Positions 47,649-60,465 of a stretch of 64,000 nucleotides of DNA are shown here, piece by piece (position 1 is the first letter of the stretch; each line of letters opens with the position of its first letter). The translations under genes and the position numbers were made by a program. This DNA comes from Chrysomallon squamiferum (Eukaryota; Mollusca; Gastropoda; Neomphalida; Peltospiridae), in assembly GCA_012295275.1 (NCBI GenBank), contig CM022677.1:5271597-5335596 (forward strand), in the 5' to 3' direction. The notes below the pieces were generated by a model. That model was not told the origin of the DNA. It made no database searches and saw only the letters and a program-made list of their open reading frames with translations.

Positions 47649-48460
47649 GAGGAGATTCTTCATATTTCGCGAATATAGTCCTCTACAGAGAGAAAGAATG
47701 AAAAATAAAAATAGAAATGAAATAAAGTGTAATGATTTTGTATAAAAACATTTTGCATCTATTAAAACTGACATTTATGCAAACACATTCATAAAATAAA
47801 AAAAAAAAAATAAAAAAAATATTGTAATAAAATAATAAAAAATAGAAATGACATAAAATGTTCTGAGAATGCGAATTTGCCTTCACGATTAATAAGTAGT
47901 GTCAATTAAAACTGACATCTAATTTGTATGTATTTTGAAGAAGAAACAGAGCTGCAAACAATCCTTCTAAATCCTGAAAACTTGAGAGGTGCGCCACTTC
48001 TAAATGACAGCTGTAATACACATTATAATCTGTTGTTTTTTGTTTCGTTTTTTTCTTAAGAATTTTTTTTTTTTTTTTTTTTTCTGTATGTTACTTTATT
48101 CTGACATAATCAAATTATTAATATACTTTCCATCATATAGCGAGACAGACAGACAGACAAATAGAACAATAGGTAGATACATATAATCAAAGGATAACAG
48201 AAACATAACACACCAAAAGTGTTTTCTCTCTTTCGCACACACGCACACATACACACACACAAACACATAAACTCAAAGACAAAAACAAATGTAGAACAAA
48301 TAAGAAAAAGTAAAAATAATAACATAAATAAAATAAACAAATAGAATGAAATAGAAATGAAAGTTAAAATAATGAAACGTGTCGTTTTATCGTTTAATAA
48401 CATGCGAAATATAAACTGACATATGTTTAGAATTAAATCATAATAACTGTATTTTTTAGT
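47649..48460. other. Conserved upstream region of P4HA relic 3
   Basis: It matches 17116-18030: AGAGGAGATTCTTCATATTT, AGAAGAAACAGAGCTGCA, TAAATGACAGCTGTAATACA, a CATCATATAG then ACAGACAGAC block, and TAACAGAAACATAACACACC. No exon was found. Confidence 0.6.
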
Positions 48461-49590
48461 CATGAAATTTCAGTCATGTTTATGAAGAAGGAATTAAATT
48501 GGAAAAGTTAAAAACAATTTCAGATCAAATGGAACAGCACTGTTCGATCGCATTAAAAGACCCAAATCGTTACATAGCCAACCCGATTGGTGCATTTTTA
48601 TATATTAAACGTTTCACTTTGGACTGGGGACGAGATGTACAGCCTATTCTTCACGAAAGTATTACGTCCCAGACAGAATTAACCGAACTACAAGAAATTC
48701 GTAAAAATCTTCCAAGTTACGAAGATTTAGAAGGGGCCGCTGCAGTTTTGTTTCGATTTCAAGACACGTACAAATTAAATGCTACAAGATTAACACAAGG
48801 TTTTATATATGAACGATATATACAGAGATTATCAGCAGAAGACTGTTATCAATTAGGTCGCCTTGCATACAAAATGAAAAAATACAAATATATGCATATC
48901 TGGATGGAGACAAGTCTTGAGAAAGTTAGAACAGAAAAAATGCATGGCTAGAGAATTAGCGGGAGAGATAGAACAAGTTTTAAATTTGACGAATGAACAG
49001 TTAATGTTAGCTCGTGGACAAAAACGTGCTCCGAACAGAAGGAAAAAATATTCAAGTATATCAAAACGTAGGAAAGAAAAGAGAAAAAATGCCAGAGTTA
49101 AAGAAAAAAACAACTTTCGATGCTCTCTGTCGTGGTGAAGACGTTATTAAAGTACGACATCGTTTGAAATGTCGCTACCACTGCAATATCAAAAATCTGC
49201 TTCTAATTCTTAAGCCTGCTAAAGAAGAGATTCTGCATTTCTCACCGAAAATTGTTCTGTATCATGATTTTATCAGTGATTCTGAAATTGAAGACATTAA
49301 AACAGTTTCTATGTCACTTTTAAAAACATCTGAAATCGATAACTATGGAAAAGATGTGAAATCTGAGAAAAGGTTTCATAGAAGCAGACTTGAGAATTCA
49401 GAAACGAATTGAAGCAATCACAGGTATTTCAATGAAAGCTTCAGAACGACTGCAGGTAGCAAACTATGGAATAGACGGCTACTTCACGGCTAATGCTGAC
49501 TATTTCCACAAAGCAGATTCTTGCCGTGGAAACAGAATTGCCACGTGGTTAAACTATTTGAGTGATGTAGAAGGAGGTGCAACAGTGTAA
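48461..49590 (+). pseudogene. Prolyl 4-hydroxylase subunit alpha relic, copy 3
   Basis: Intronless P4HA sequence begins inside the N-terminal domain (MEKLKTISDQMEQHCSIAL), continues through the TPR region (ERYIQRLSAEDCYQLGRLAY) and linker (FDALCRGEDVIKV) to part of the catalytic domain. At 48283-type positions it keeps the Trp (LDWGRDVQ) and Tyr (LPSYEDLEG) that are stops in copy 1. Lesions: about 45 bases missing near 48940 with a frameshift, a second frameshift in an A-rich run near 49110, about 30 bases lost near 49370 (the RISK region), and the iron-binding HxD reads NAD. The sequence then jumps from ACAGTG at about 49587 straight into the 3' flank, removing the distal His and the 2-oxoglutarate Lys. 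It is non-functional. Confidence 0.9.
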
Positions 49591-50480
49591 TAAATGAAAT
49601 ACAATGTAACTTTTAATGTGCGCAGGTCCTAGAAAGAGGTTTTTTGCTTACTGATTAATTTTTGGTTTGTAAATATTTTCCATAGGCATTTATGTAAGAA
49701 AAAAAAAAAAAATCGAAAGAAAAAAAAACGTTCTTTTAAAGTACTATTTATTGCATGTTATTGATTTCTTTTCTTTTCATGTTTTTTTTTTCTTGCTTAA
49801 TTCCGCATTATTTTTCAAAGACGCCTGTTTGTGTAAGTGATTACTCTCGTTCAAAATATAATGATTACGTCTTCTTGTCGCTTGAGTTTCTTCAACTTCT
49901 TAGAATCAGTGCAAATGTTACACTTTGTCTTTAGATATAAGATACAACGACAGCAACAATAACAATATAACAAGAACAAACAAAAAATATACGAATGCGG
50001 ACAAACCGATATAAACATGCTTACTGTTGATACAAAAATTAAAGATCGTGTTAATTGTAAAAGGAGATCTTTTTTTAATGGTATTTATAATAATAATTTC
50101 TAATAAAAGTAATTTTCTCTTAGGTCCATATCCTGTTTACTCTCACGTAATTCAAGTATTTTGTTTTAATCAAACATCTCATCATTATTTCAACAAAGAG
50201 GGAAACGCCTTGATCAAATATTATTATTATTTTATGATTTCATCAGTGACAGACTATTTCTCCTCTAACACTTGATAGTCCCTTAAAAAGTATTAAACTT
50301 ACCAGTTTCTACTTATTTCAGCCAAACGTCGACAAGTCTGTTTTGAGATGTACTGAAATTTTTATATCAATAGTTAAGAATTATATATATTAACAGTCCA
50401 TTGTAGATGTAAAATGTCATTACGTACATGTTGCGTTAAACAATGAGGTCAAAAAACAAGTACTCTTAAATCAAAAACTG

Positions 50481-50484
<4 letters not shown>
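49591..50484. other. 3' flank of P4HA relic 3
   Basis: Collinear with 19523-20380 (AAATGAAATACAATG, GAAAGAGGTTT, TTATTTCAACAAAGAGGGAA, GACAAGTCTGTTTTGAGATG). An 82-codon open frame at 50027-50275 has no support. Confidence 0.6.
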
Positions 50485-50570
<86 letters not shown>

Positions 50571-50572
50571 AC
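50485..50572. repeat. (TC)n(AC)n compound microsatellite
   Basis: About 20 TC units, then about 22 AC units; counterpart of 20381-20450. Confidence 0.95.
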
Positions 50573-53110
50573 TAGAAATATTTTATAAAATTTCCCGCAT
50601 TGATGTAACAGTTGATTCAGTATATTACTTTTTCATGTGTTATATTACAGAATTAGAATATCATAAATGTCAGTAACTTGCTGTACATTGCATAAATTAT
50701 CCTAGGATATTTCAGATGTATTGTTTACGTCATGAATACATGAATTTATTATTATTATTATTATTTTAACTGTATACAGTGGACTCTGAGAAAACTAGTG
50801 TTCGACTAATACAGATTTCTGAATAACCTGCACCATTTCAAAGTCTCGTCCAGCTACCGGTAACCTGTTATGAACAAAAACTAATCCAATCTCGATGATT
50901 CCGGGTGCAAATTTCACAACAGAAAAGTTTATATAGTAATTAGCACTGGCACACAATTTTCTAAGTACTATCATTTCTTAAACACTGATTGCAATTTGAA
51001 CATAATTAGACTAGCGCGTGAGATAAAATGATCGCTCTTCTTCGATGGCTTAACAAACAATGATATCAAGCTTCTTGAAATACTATATGCAGCTAGATGA
51101 ACAAGATTATTATTAGATTTGCACGCGTTTCCAGTGTAAACAAAACTATTTAGCTATACACACATATGTAGTGATTGTTACATACATTGGTCTCAATGAA
51201 TCATCCGGTTTTGACAGCCTCCACTGTATTTATTTATATTGTTTATATTTTAATTGTTTATCCCATATTAATAGATACGGTATATTGTTTATGTAAATTG
51301 ATATATTGATATATGATATTATGATATTCCTGGAACGTACCTACACATTTACATTTATTACTCATTATACAACTATATACGACCTTTCGTTATCAGCGAT
51401 GTTCTGTGGTGCGCAATGACGTACACCGAGAACCCCACACACAGAAGAAAGAAAGAAACTATTGCTGAAGGGAGATTACTCTCATATAATTTCATATAAT
51501 ATATTATTTCGCGGGGAGGCGGGGTTTTTCTTTTATTTGCGGTATTTGTTATTTATGGGTTTTTTTCAGTTAAATGTAGATTCTAAGAATCACGAAGAGT
51601 TGACTTCTTTATATATATACAGGTAATGGTAGAATATTACTTTCTTCAAATGTTTTTGCTTTTTTGTATTCTTTATATACTTTGGAATATACATGTTTGT
51701 AATTTAGTTTGTAAAATGTTTCGTCGTCTGCTTTATGGAGGTTTCAAGGGCAGATAATCGAAAATGAATTATTGAACAATACGATGTAGAATCTTTCTTT
51801 TTTTTTTGAGAAATTTAGCTGAATTTTTACTGATCAGCCAGCAGAGTAATCAGTTATATTTTGCTTTTCATTTAAATTATTATGTAATTATATTTAGCAG
51901 CTATGTAATAATATTTTCAAAAATATAATTATCTTTTAAGTTATATAACTTAAAAATAATAACAAAAAAAATAAAAATAAAAAAAATAAAAATAAAATAA
52001 AAACTGGAGATTAAAATTACACCAAACTATCAGTGATATGATTGCTGTGAAGGAAGTAACGAATTTTTATCTGAATAAAATTTGCTTGGTATTTTTCCTT
52101 CATAATCTGTGTAAATCTGAGATTCATTTCAGTCATTTGGCAAACAGAATACTGAATATCTCATACAGTTTCAAACCAGTATACACGTTTTATATCAAAA
52201 TTATGATTTCTAAAGTTCAACAGTATTTTTAAGCATGATGCAGAAATTAACAAATTTTAATTAATTGCACTAAATAGCTCAGATGTACCTTACAGTTTAA
52301 TTATTAATATCCCAATTTAAATAACTGTTAATTCATTATTGTATGAAATTTGGCAGACTTGTCTGTCAATTCTCAGTTGTTTATCAAAGTTCACATATCT
52401 AGAAACGAATATGAAAATGAAGCTGAATATAAATAATACATAATATTTGTTTTAATTTTAAATTACTTTAATTATAGATTATGAGTTATATTATTAAACA
52501 AACATGGAATTTCATTCTTGATTAACGAGCATACTTTTTCAGTATATAAGAAGGACATTTATTTTGTGAATATGAATGTGTAAGAAAAATGCCTTTTGTA
52601 AACTGTGAATGTGAAAAAAGGACTCAATATTTTTACTGAAATGTATGCAAACTAATAAAAACATGTTCCATATATCAATTCAAGTCTTTTGTTTTATGAT
52701 TTACAGTCAGTGATCAAGTGGGTTAAGAGAATTTACATTTGAAGAAATCACAGTTGTTTTCACATCAGTGTTTACAATAATGTGGTCAAAGTTTTTGGTA
52801 GAGATATTCATTGCATTCATAACAGTTCATTCAAATTTATCTTTAAAATGCATTAATAATGAATAACAAAGCAAAAACAGAAAATGAAAAAATTATTTTA
52901 ATAAATATCAACATTAGTAATTATAACATCTAAACAACAAGTGTAAGTTAAATAGATATTTCTCTGTACAGAAGACAGCAGGTACAGATCTAGGGTGTGG
53001 TGTGTTAACATATTTGTGTGATTAGAAAATATCAAAAATGTTCTCTTTAATATAACACTTTCCTTTTTTCGCCTGAAATAAAAAATAAACAGTTACCAAG
53101 TAAAATTTCT
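50573..53110. other. Conserved block downstream of P4HA relic 3
   Basis: It matches 20450-24200 in order but is shorter: a single 67-bp unit near 50930, TGCGCAATGACGTACACCGA near 51413, AAGGGCAGATAATCGAAAAT near 51748, GAATATCTCATACAGTTTCA near 52154, TATGAATGTGTAAGAAAAAT near 52571 and TCTAGGGTGTGGTGTGTTAA near 52989. No gene is supported. Confidence 0.65.
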
Positions 53111-53120
53111 CCTCTCTCTT

Positions 53121-53154
<34 letters not shown>

Positions 53155-53386
53155 TACATTAATAACTATTTTCTTGTTCTTTTATTTGTAAATACATACA
53201 TAGATTGTATTCAAACAAAATACATTTGTAAGTATGTGTGTGATATAATAAAATCAGTGTATCTATTTGTAAAGAAAATAAAGTTAATAAAAATAATGTA
53301 GTTCTAATAATATTTTAAAACTGTTTATCCAGAAATTACACTGGCTCATATATATGTATATATATTCACAAACACGCATACAGACA

Positions 53387-53423
<37 letters not shown>

Positions 53424-53880
53424 TAATTAAAAAAAAAAAATTTCGTACACAGAATACAACAAATACAGATAGACAGATAGCTGTTAACTGTTATTACTGC
53501 ACTACTACATACTATATAATCACTCACCATGACTTTCTGTGAGAATGGCTGGCCAGTGCATCATATTACCCAGCATTCCTAGAGGAAGATAAATAAATAA
53601 ATAAATGAGATGACAAATTTCAATAAATAAATGTTAAAATAAAAAATAACTAAACTGTTTATCAGGATATCCTCCAAGTGCTGTCAGTTTAATCAGGAAG
53701 CTAATGAGTTTCCCACCAGTATTCAAGCTCTTTCACTCAGAGTTGTGTCCCTTGGTGGTATAAACAAAGACTAAGGACTGATTCAATCTTAAATTTAAAT
53801 AAAACAGGCCTGAGTATTTTGTACAAAACATTTAAATGTATAAACTGATAACCAAATATTTCTTAACACATACACACTAC
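53111..53880. other. Microsatellites and a degenerate copy of the 26.0-kb exon block
   Basis: (TC)n(AC)n lies at 53112-53155 and (CA)n at about 53391-53420. Between 53465 and 53710 the block matches 25908-26117, including the 42-bp exon candidate on the minus strand, whose donor is mutated from GT to AT. Confidence 0.6.
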
Positions 53881-54115
53881 TATCTGAATAGTGACAATTA
53901 TCACTATTGCTGTCACACACACACACTACTGAATAGTGACAATTATCACTTGCTGATACACACAGGCACACACACACACACACACACACTACTATCTGAG
54001 TAGTGACAATTATCACTATTGCTGACAACACACACACACACTACTATCTGAGTAGTGACAATTATCACTATTTCTGATACACATTCACTCACACACACAC
54101 ACACACACATGATTC
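53876..54115. repeat. CA-linked minisatellite with ATCTGAGTAGTGACAATTATC core
   Basis: About four units of CTACTATCTGAGTAGTGACA plus ATTATCACTATTGCTGA are joined by CA runs of variable length. The core AGTGACAATTATCACT is an imperfect palindrome. Confidence 0.9.
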
Positions 54116-54189
54116 TATCCCATCCTGTCAAATCCCATGTACCGGCCACAGAGGAATAACAAAACAAGTTCAATTTGTGTATTTGTGTA

Positions 54190-54310
54190 TTTAATATTCA
54201 AGCATATATTCAGAGACAGTATTATTCAAAGTTCAAGCATATATTCAGAGACAGTATTATTCAAAGTTCAAGCATATATTCAGAGACAGTATTATTCAAA
54301 GTTCAAACAC
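54190..54310. repeat. ~34-bp tandem repeat, about three units
   Basis: Unit AGTTCAAGCATATATTCAGA plus GACAGTATTATTCAA; counterpart of the 36-bp array at 26560-26740. Confidence 0.9.
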
Positions 54311-54361
54311 GATAATCAGGGATACAGTGTTCAGATATACTATGATCAACCGAGTCACAAT

Positions 54362-54562
54362 TGCACAATGTAAAACTGGTTCCACAAACCAGGTCAAGAG
54401 GAGAAGGTCCTGTCCATGTAGATCGTCTCAGCTGTCTGTAGATCTCTTAGCTGATCATCAGTTGAGAACTCCACCATTTTGTCAGCATCTCCATCCGAGA
54501 ACAAGAGGAAGCATCTTGTGTTTGTGTCCAGGGTGCTTGTAGGTGCAGCTCTTCTCTGGAGG
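54362..54562 (-). pseudogene. MULE/FLYWCH-type transposase fragment, copy 2
   Basis: The minus strand repeats the copy 1 sequence (RCFLLFSDGDADKMVEF, LRDLQTAETIYMDRTFSS), then breaks before the CP-L-WNQFY part and ends near the TGCACAATGTAAAAC phrase shared with copy 1. The rest of the domain and the 30-bp minisatellite are absent. Copy 1 retains more. Both descend from one insertion carried along by segmental duplication, because the flanks (CCCATGTACCGGCCACAGAG) also match. Confidence 0.7.
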
Positions 54563-54841
54563 CAAAACAAAACAATGTAAAACAAAGGAAGATTAACCAA
54601 TTTTCAAAAAAAGATAGCACAAGATTTGATTGTTTTTAAGTGACAGAGAAGATTGGATTAATAGGCTAAAAGAAACAATTTATGAAACAAAGAAGGATAA
54701 ACAAAATTTCAAGAAATAAAAGGTCGCTCAAGACAAAACAATACATTTACCGTATTGGATTACCATTCAGCAGTGAGGTAGGGTCAGGTTGTTGTTTCAG
54801 TATTAATTTTGACAAAATGGGATTCTACAAGATGGGACGAC

Positions 54842-55272
54842 ACCACACACACACATATTATCTGAGTAGCAATTACAACTGTTGCTGATACACTCACACA
54901 CACACAAACACACGCTATTTTCTGAGTACTATTACTGATATACATACACTCACTCCCTCACACACACACACACACACACACACTTATCTGATTATCAATT
55001 ATCACTATTGCTGATACACACTACTATCTGAGTAGCAAGTATCAATATTGCTGTCACTCACACACACAGCCACATACATTATTATCTAAGTAACAATTAT
55101 CACTGTTGCTGGTTCACTCATACACACACAGGAACACACACACACACACACTATTATCCGAGTAGTAGCAATTATCACTATTATTGATAAACACACTCAC
55201 ACAAACACTGTTATCAGAGTATCAGTTATCACTATTGCTGATACACACACACACACACACACACACTCAATC
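54842..55272. repeat. CA-linked minisatellite, second block
   Basis: About seven imperfect units of ATTATCTGAGTAGCAATTA plus TCACTATTGCTGATACA with CA tracts between; same family as 53876-54115. Confidence 0.9.
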
Positions 55273-55357
55273 TCAGGAACATATATATAAAGCTAAAATA
55301 ACAAAATTAATTATAAAAGGCAGAAAGAGACTCAGAGACAGAGTAAGAGAGATGTAG

Positions 55358-55400
55358 ATATATCTATCTATCTATCTAGATAGATAGATAGATAGATATA
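55358..55400. repeat. (ATCT)n(AGAT)n perfect palindromic microsatellite
   Basis: ATATCTATCTATCTATCTAG is followed by ATAGATAGATAGATAGATAT, so the two halves are reverse complements with almost no loop. Confidence 0.95.
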
Positions 55401-55472
55401 ATTATTTAAAAACATTTACAAAATTAAAATCAGTAACGATTACTTTTAATGAATCAAATGGCTACTACTGAC

Positions 55473-55839
55473 CACAAATGGCTTTCACAGCATCTGTACC
55501 AGCTGTTCTCAACCCATCTAAGTTAATGGTTGCTAGCTGAGTCAGTGACATCAACAAAGGTAATTGTCCAAAAGTACTAGAGTTTAGTTCTGCTTTTCTT
55601 AAACTGACATGTTTAAAGTTTGTAAATTTCTCTGTGGACAGTTTCTTTGTGAGTCCATCAGCTTCATTAATGCCATACACCAGACTTGCAGAGAGAGAGA
55701 GTTTTCAAGAGCATGACAACAAAGACAAAAAGTAAAAAAGCAGTTTTTACATATTTAATAAACGACATACCTAATAAACAACTGGAGTTCAGACTTAGTT
55801 CCTGCAGAAAACTTGTGTCTGGTTTGGATTCTGGAATAT
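55473..55839 (-). CDS. Two leucine-rich exons of an LRR-like gene (partial)
   Basis: Exon 55839-55771 (acceptor TTCATTTACAG, donor GTATGT) reads PESKPDTSFLQELSLNSSCL with phase 1 at both ends. Exon 55684-55473 (acceptor after TCTCTGCAAG, donor GTCAGT) reads YGINEADGLTKKLSTEKFTN, then FKHVSLRKAELNSSTFGQLP, and ends ATINLDGLRTAGTDAVKAIC. The LxxLxL and LxxINLxGL spacing resembles leucine-rich repeats such as those of NLR-type or RNI-like proteins. The two exons do not join in phase as I read them: one base is off. The gene may be broken, or one boundary may be wrong. The equivalent region for the left 7-kb duplicate would lie before position 1. Confidence 0.45.
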
Positions 55840-55991
55840 CTGTAAATGAAAAATAATATCAAGAAACTTGGCAACTGTATTTTAACTATCAGCAGAAAAA
55901 GAAAAAACAAAATGAAGAAAAAATATAATAAGGAGAAATTTGTCAAATCTAAATAGTTAGAAATTGAAATACATGTGTGTGCATAAGATTT

Positions 55992-56002
<11 letters not shown>

Positions 56003-56060
<58 letters not shown>
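56003..56060. repeat. (GA)n microsatellite
   Basis: About 28 uninterrupted AG units after a short TA run. Confidence 0.95.
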
Positions 56061-56062
<2 letters not shown>

Positions 56063-56878
56063 TAATATACAAATCTAAATTAACCATCAACAGTAAGTGT
56101 TTGGTTGTTAACTTTTGCATCATTCAGATGAAAAGCAATTGTCTTTGGATGATTGAAAACATCAGGCAAAAACTGAGTACACAATTTAGTGATCCCAGCT
56201 GGTAATAAAAATAAATAATAACAAATAATAATAATAATAATAATAATAATTTACAATATGTAGAATCTACATAAGCAGAAAATAATGTATTTGTTATTAT
56301 TAAAATGTAGTTAGTAGAAGACATCATAATGTTTTAACAACAGTAATAATACCAACAGCTGTAGTAGTAGTTGTAGTAACACTAGCAATAGTTGACAGCA
56401 CCAGTAGTAGATTTAGTATTAGTAACAGTAGTAGTTGTAGTAGTAGTAGTAACAGCAGCAGCAGAATTTGTAGTTGTGCTATTAGTGGAATTAGTAATAG
56501 TTTTAGTATTAATAGTACTAGTAGTAGTAACAGAGGCAGCAAAATTTGTAGTTCACTGGCTTGTACAGACTCTTTGACAGGATAGTACATACCACAGCCT
56601 CTAAGATACTTGACATGGTGCACTGAATGGAATATATGTACTCACTGACAGGATAGCACATAGCACAGCCTTTAATATAGCAGACATTATTCACTGGCTG
56701 GAAAAAGAGATAGTGCTGTGTTCACTGACAGGGATGGATCCCAAACTGACTGTGCATTAAGCAAAATCTTTACCACTATATCTAGCCCCACACATGTAAT
56801 ACTGAAATAAAAAATAAAATGTTTTTGTTTCTGTAATATTTTCAAATGACATGTTACTTTTCAGAATGTTCAAAAATT

Positions 56879-56879
56879 T

Positions 56880-56911
<32 letters not shown>
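56879..56911. repeat. Poly-T tract
   Basis: About 31 T residues. The left duplicate has only shorter T runs near 870 and 1040, with about 170 bp of extra sequence between them, so this copy has lost sequence here. Confidence 0.95.
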
Positions 56912-56916
<5 letters not shown>

Positions 56917-59004
56917 TTGACATCCCTGCTATCAATTTATATTTTTGTTTCTTTGCTCCAAAAAAATACCTGAAAAAGTGAAGTTTCAGACCCTAGCAGC
57001 AGCCATTTTCTTTTCACTATGAAATATCACATATGAAGTTGATCTAGATTACCTCCCCTGAACTATTTCAGAGACCTTTGTTGTGAGAACTAGGTCAGAT
57101 TCAGATAATAGCTATTTTCTAAGTTTAACTGAATATTCAGTTGGGTATTCTAAGTTTAACTGAATATTCAGTTGGGTAATGTGAAGTGGAAATTGCTTGC
57201 CAGACTGGGTCATGTAACATTTGACTCGGAGCAATTGCAGACAAAATGGCTCTTGTGAAGTCATCTACACAGAAAGTCAAGCAATTTTTAATAAAACACC
57301 TCTAGTTTATGCAAGCAAACAAAGCAACATTGCAGCAAGAATCAACACTGAATCTGACTGCTTGTCAGCCACCTTAGTCTTTGTCTACTTTGGAACCTTT
57401 GATATCAGAACATTTTGTTTTGTGAATAAAACTCACACAATTCAGACGTGGAACATGTGACTGTGTACTTGTTGCTGAGTGTTTGAAGTTTTCAAGCAAG
57501 AATGAGAAACATGTCTTTCTTCTTGTTTTTGCATTTACTGCTTTTCAGTCTGAATGCAACATTACTTGTGTACAGTCTTAAGTATTAGAGAACACACAAT
57601 TGGTTAATACAGGTTCATAGTGGTTCAAACTGGTTCATAGAGAAACACACAGCAGCCGGTCAAAGTCAGTTCTCAGACAGTGAAATGTTATTTTATAGTA
57701 AGGAAGACATAGGAGATGTTCAGGAAATTTCTGTACCCCAAAAAAAAATTACTCTTTACATGTTCTTTTCTTATGAAAACAATGCAGAACATTAAAAATA
57801 TAGTTTTATTAGTGACAGAATTTTATTATATTAAATACCAAGATTAATTATTTACATATTTTAAATATAATCTATTTAAAACTATATATTAACATGTATT
57901 AATAAAATACAAAAAGAAATATTAAAAATCCATATCCTATCAAATGCCACAATAAATTATTTTATTTACTGAATTTACACAACAACAAGGAAAGTTGACA
58001 GGATAAAATAAATAAATAAGTAAAGAGATAAATAAAGTACCAAACTGTATTCTGAAAACACTGTCTTATTTCTGTTCATACAGTTTATTATATTAGTTTA
58101 TGTACAATTTTCTCACTTGTATGTATTATTTCTCTGAATGCAAGCAAGGTGTGTGTGTGTGTGTGTGTGTGTGTGTAACATCCAGTTATACACACAACTA
58201 CACACATTAGACTTTCAGAACCAGGAAAAATAACAAGAAACCCACCTCTAAAAACACAACAACATGGAAAACATAAAGATCACTAACTTAAATGATTCAG
58301 AAACGAAAATTGGGATTTACAAAAGACAACAGGCAAAAAGGTCAAATTTGATTATAAAAAATGAAAATAATTAATAACAAAAAAAGGAACATTTATTTTG
58401 GGATAAACACAAAACTCTTAAAGACTTTTGGTTCCAGTGTAAACATCTGGGATCAACATTTTCTTACTAGGAATTACCTACACTAATCCTGAAACTCTGA
58501 CTCAGCAAACAGAAAAACAGTCTCTGTAAGAACAACAACCTGAAGCCAAATGAGTGAAAAAAAAAAAAGAAATTAAGAAAAACACCCATCTCACTTTTTA
58601 AATATATCAGTGATATAACTCAAGTCATTAGCATGCAGCTACTGCAGTGTCCATCACCATAGGAACTCCAACCAGTTCTCATACCTCGCAAAACATGCAA
58701 ACTTTCAGAAACTATATGAAGAAAATTGTAAACACAGCCCAACAAAAATAAATAATTTCAACAAAAGAACCTCCATTAACACAAAACATGTCTCTCACAT
58801 GATAAACACCTAACATAGGCCTTTCCATTCTTGTTTGTCAAATTTAATAAAAACAGATGTTTGATTAAATAATTTCTAAAAAACATAACTTAAAATAACA
58901 CAATCATACAGGTTAAAAAAAATAAAAAATAAATAGCATACAGAGGAACAAACAAAACAAAAAGCAATACAGCAGTACAAAACAATTATATAAATTAATT
59001 AATT

Positions 59005-60465
59005 AATAGACTAATTGACTCACCAGCTGATAGATTGGCTGGCAGAACTTCAGAACAAATTTTAAAGTTCCACATTTTCTTGACACAAGGAATTAAACTG
59101 GTTCTGGCTGGAGTGGGCTGTTTGGAATGTGAAATTTCTGTTCAAACATAAAACAATAAATGAAAGTCTGTTGCAAGAAATGAACTCAGAAGATGTTGAC
59201 GAAGACAGGTTATACCAGCTTCAGAAATTACAATTTTACACTTGTCTACCAATGTGTTATAACTTTTCCTTCTGCTTCCACAATGTGTAGATGCTCAAAT
59301 TGATCTCCAAACACTCTCATTTTCTCTTCTGCTGGAAGACTGGCAGTTTGCTCTATCTTCTCACTGTTTGCACTGCCAGCAGAGATCTGTTTTCGAACAA
59401 TAAAAGGACACATATGTTCCACAGACTGATAAATGATGACCTAAACAGGATTAAATATCAGTGTCGATGACATTAAACTGACAAGCGAAACTGAAGAAGA
59501 CAATTCACTTTTTCTAAAACATAAAAATGAATACAAAATTTAAAATAACAAACAAAAGCATATGCAATTAATTAATCTAAGAATTAATTCAATATCCTTA
59601 AAATTATATTTACTCCTTTAAATACATTTCAGAACAGATTCCAGTAAATATCACTTAGACTGTTAGAAAAATTACACATTATTCAAATAAATTCTTACCC
59701 TGTGTTATAGCAGTCTATTGATACTCCATCCAAAGTGAAGATTTAGTCTCTCATGTAAGCAGTATTTTCAAATTACTCCCTTTGAATCCTGCAACTGACT
59801 CAGACAAAATTAGTCATAATCTTGATGAAAATGCTGCAGAAATTGAACTATCCTTTCTCTATCTTCACATGTAAAAGTGTGTGAATTAATTTTCTTCTGC
59901 CAGATTTCTTTTCTCTCTTGGCATTACCATTCAGTGTGCAATGCTTCAGTAAAGCTGTGAGTTTGTTCTGACTAATGCTGTAAACAAACAATAAAAGATA
60001 TAAGCAGACACCCATAACCCCCCCCCACAAACACACATACACATGCACATTCAAATGTACTGTATAAAAATGAAGGAGAAATTACAAATTACCTGCTGCT
60101 TAAATAGAAAAACACCTAATGAAAAACCGATACAAGTTCTCTCAGCTTTGTTCATGAGTGCCATATCCTTTTCAGCTGCAAAACAAAACAAATCTAAATT
60201 CTTACAATACTGATACAGCGGTAAATTATTTGCAATAAATGTCCTAATCTAGATTAAAAATATATATATATAAAAATCATTTTAATGAGTGTTGTTTAAC
60301 CAGATAAAATATATTACAATTTTCATTTAACATTTAAAATGTTTCTGATTTCCAAATTTAATTCTTAAGTCTATAACATGAATAAATAATATTACTCTAG
60401 AAGAACTTACTTTTTTTGTTCTTCTTATGAATATCTATTACTGACATTTTCAACTTGAGACAAAT
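59005..60465 (-). pseudogene. Six-exon gene of unknown family, right copy, broken
   Basis: This is the duplicate of the gene at 3251-4698, with all six exons detectable in the same order. Here exon 1 (MSVIDIHKKNKK plus one extra A) is in phase with exon 2, unlike in the left copy. The other exons are damaged. Exon 2 has lost about 19 bases and gained a base before its donor. The exon 4 equivalent (about 59700-59785) has two in-frame stops. Exon 6 has a frameshift that creates a stop after QEN. Exon 5 (about 59250-59390) is nearly unchanged, with two silent and two replacement differences. The pattern suggests that the ancestral gene was functional and that both copies decayed separately. Confidence 0.6.
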
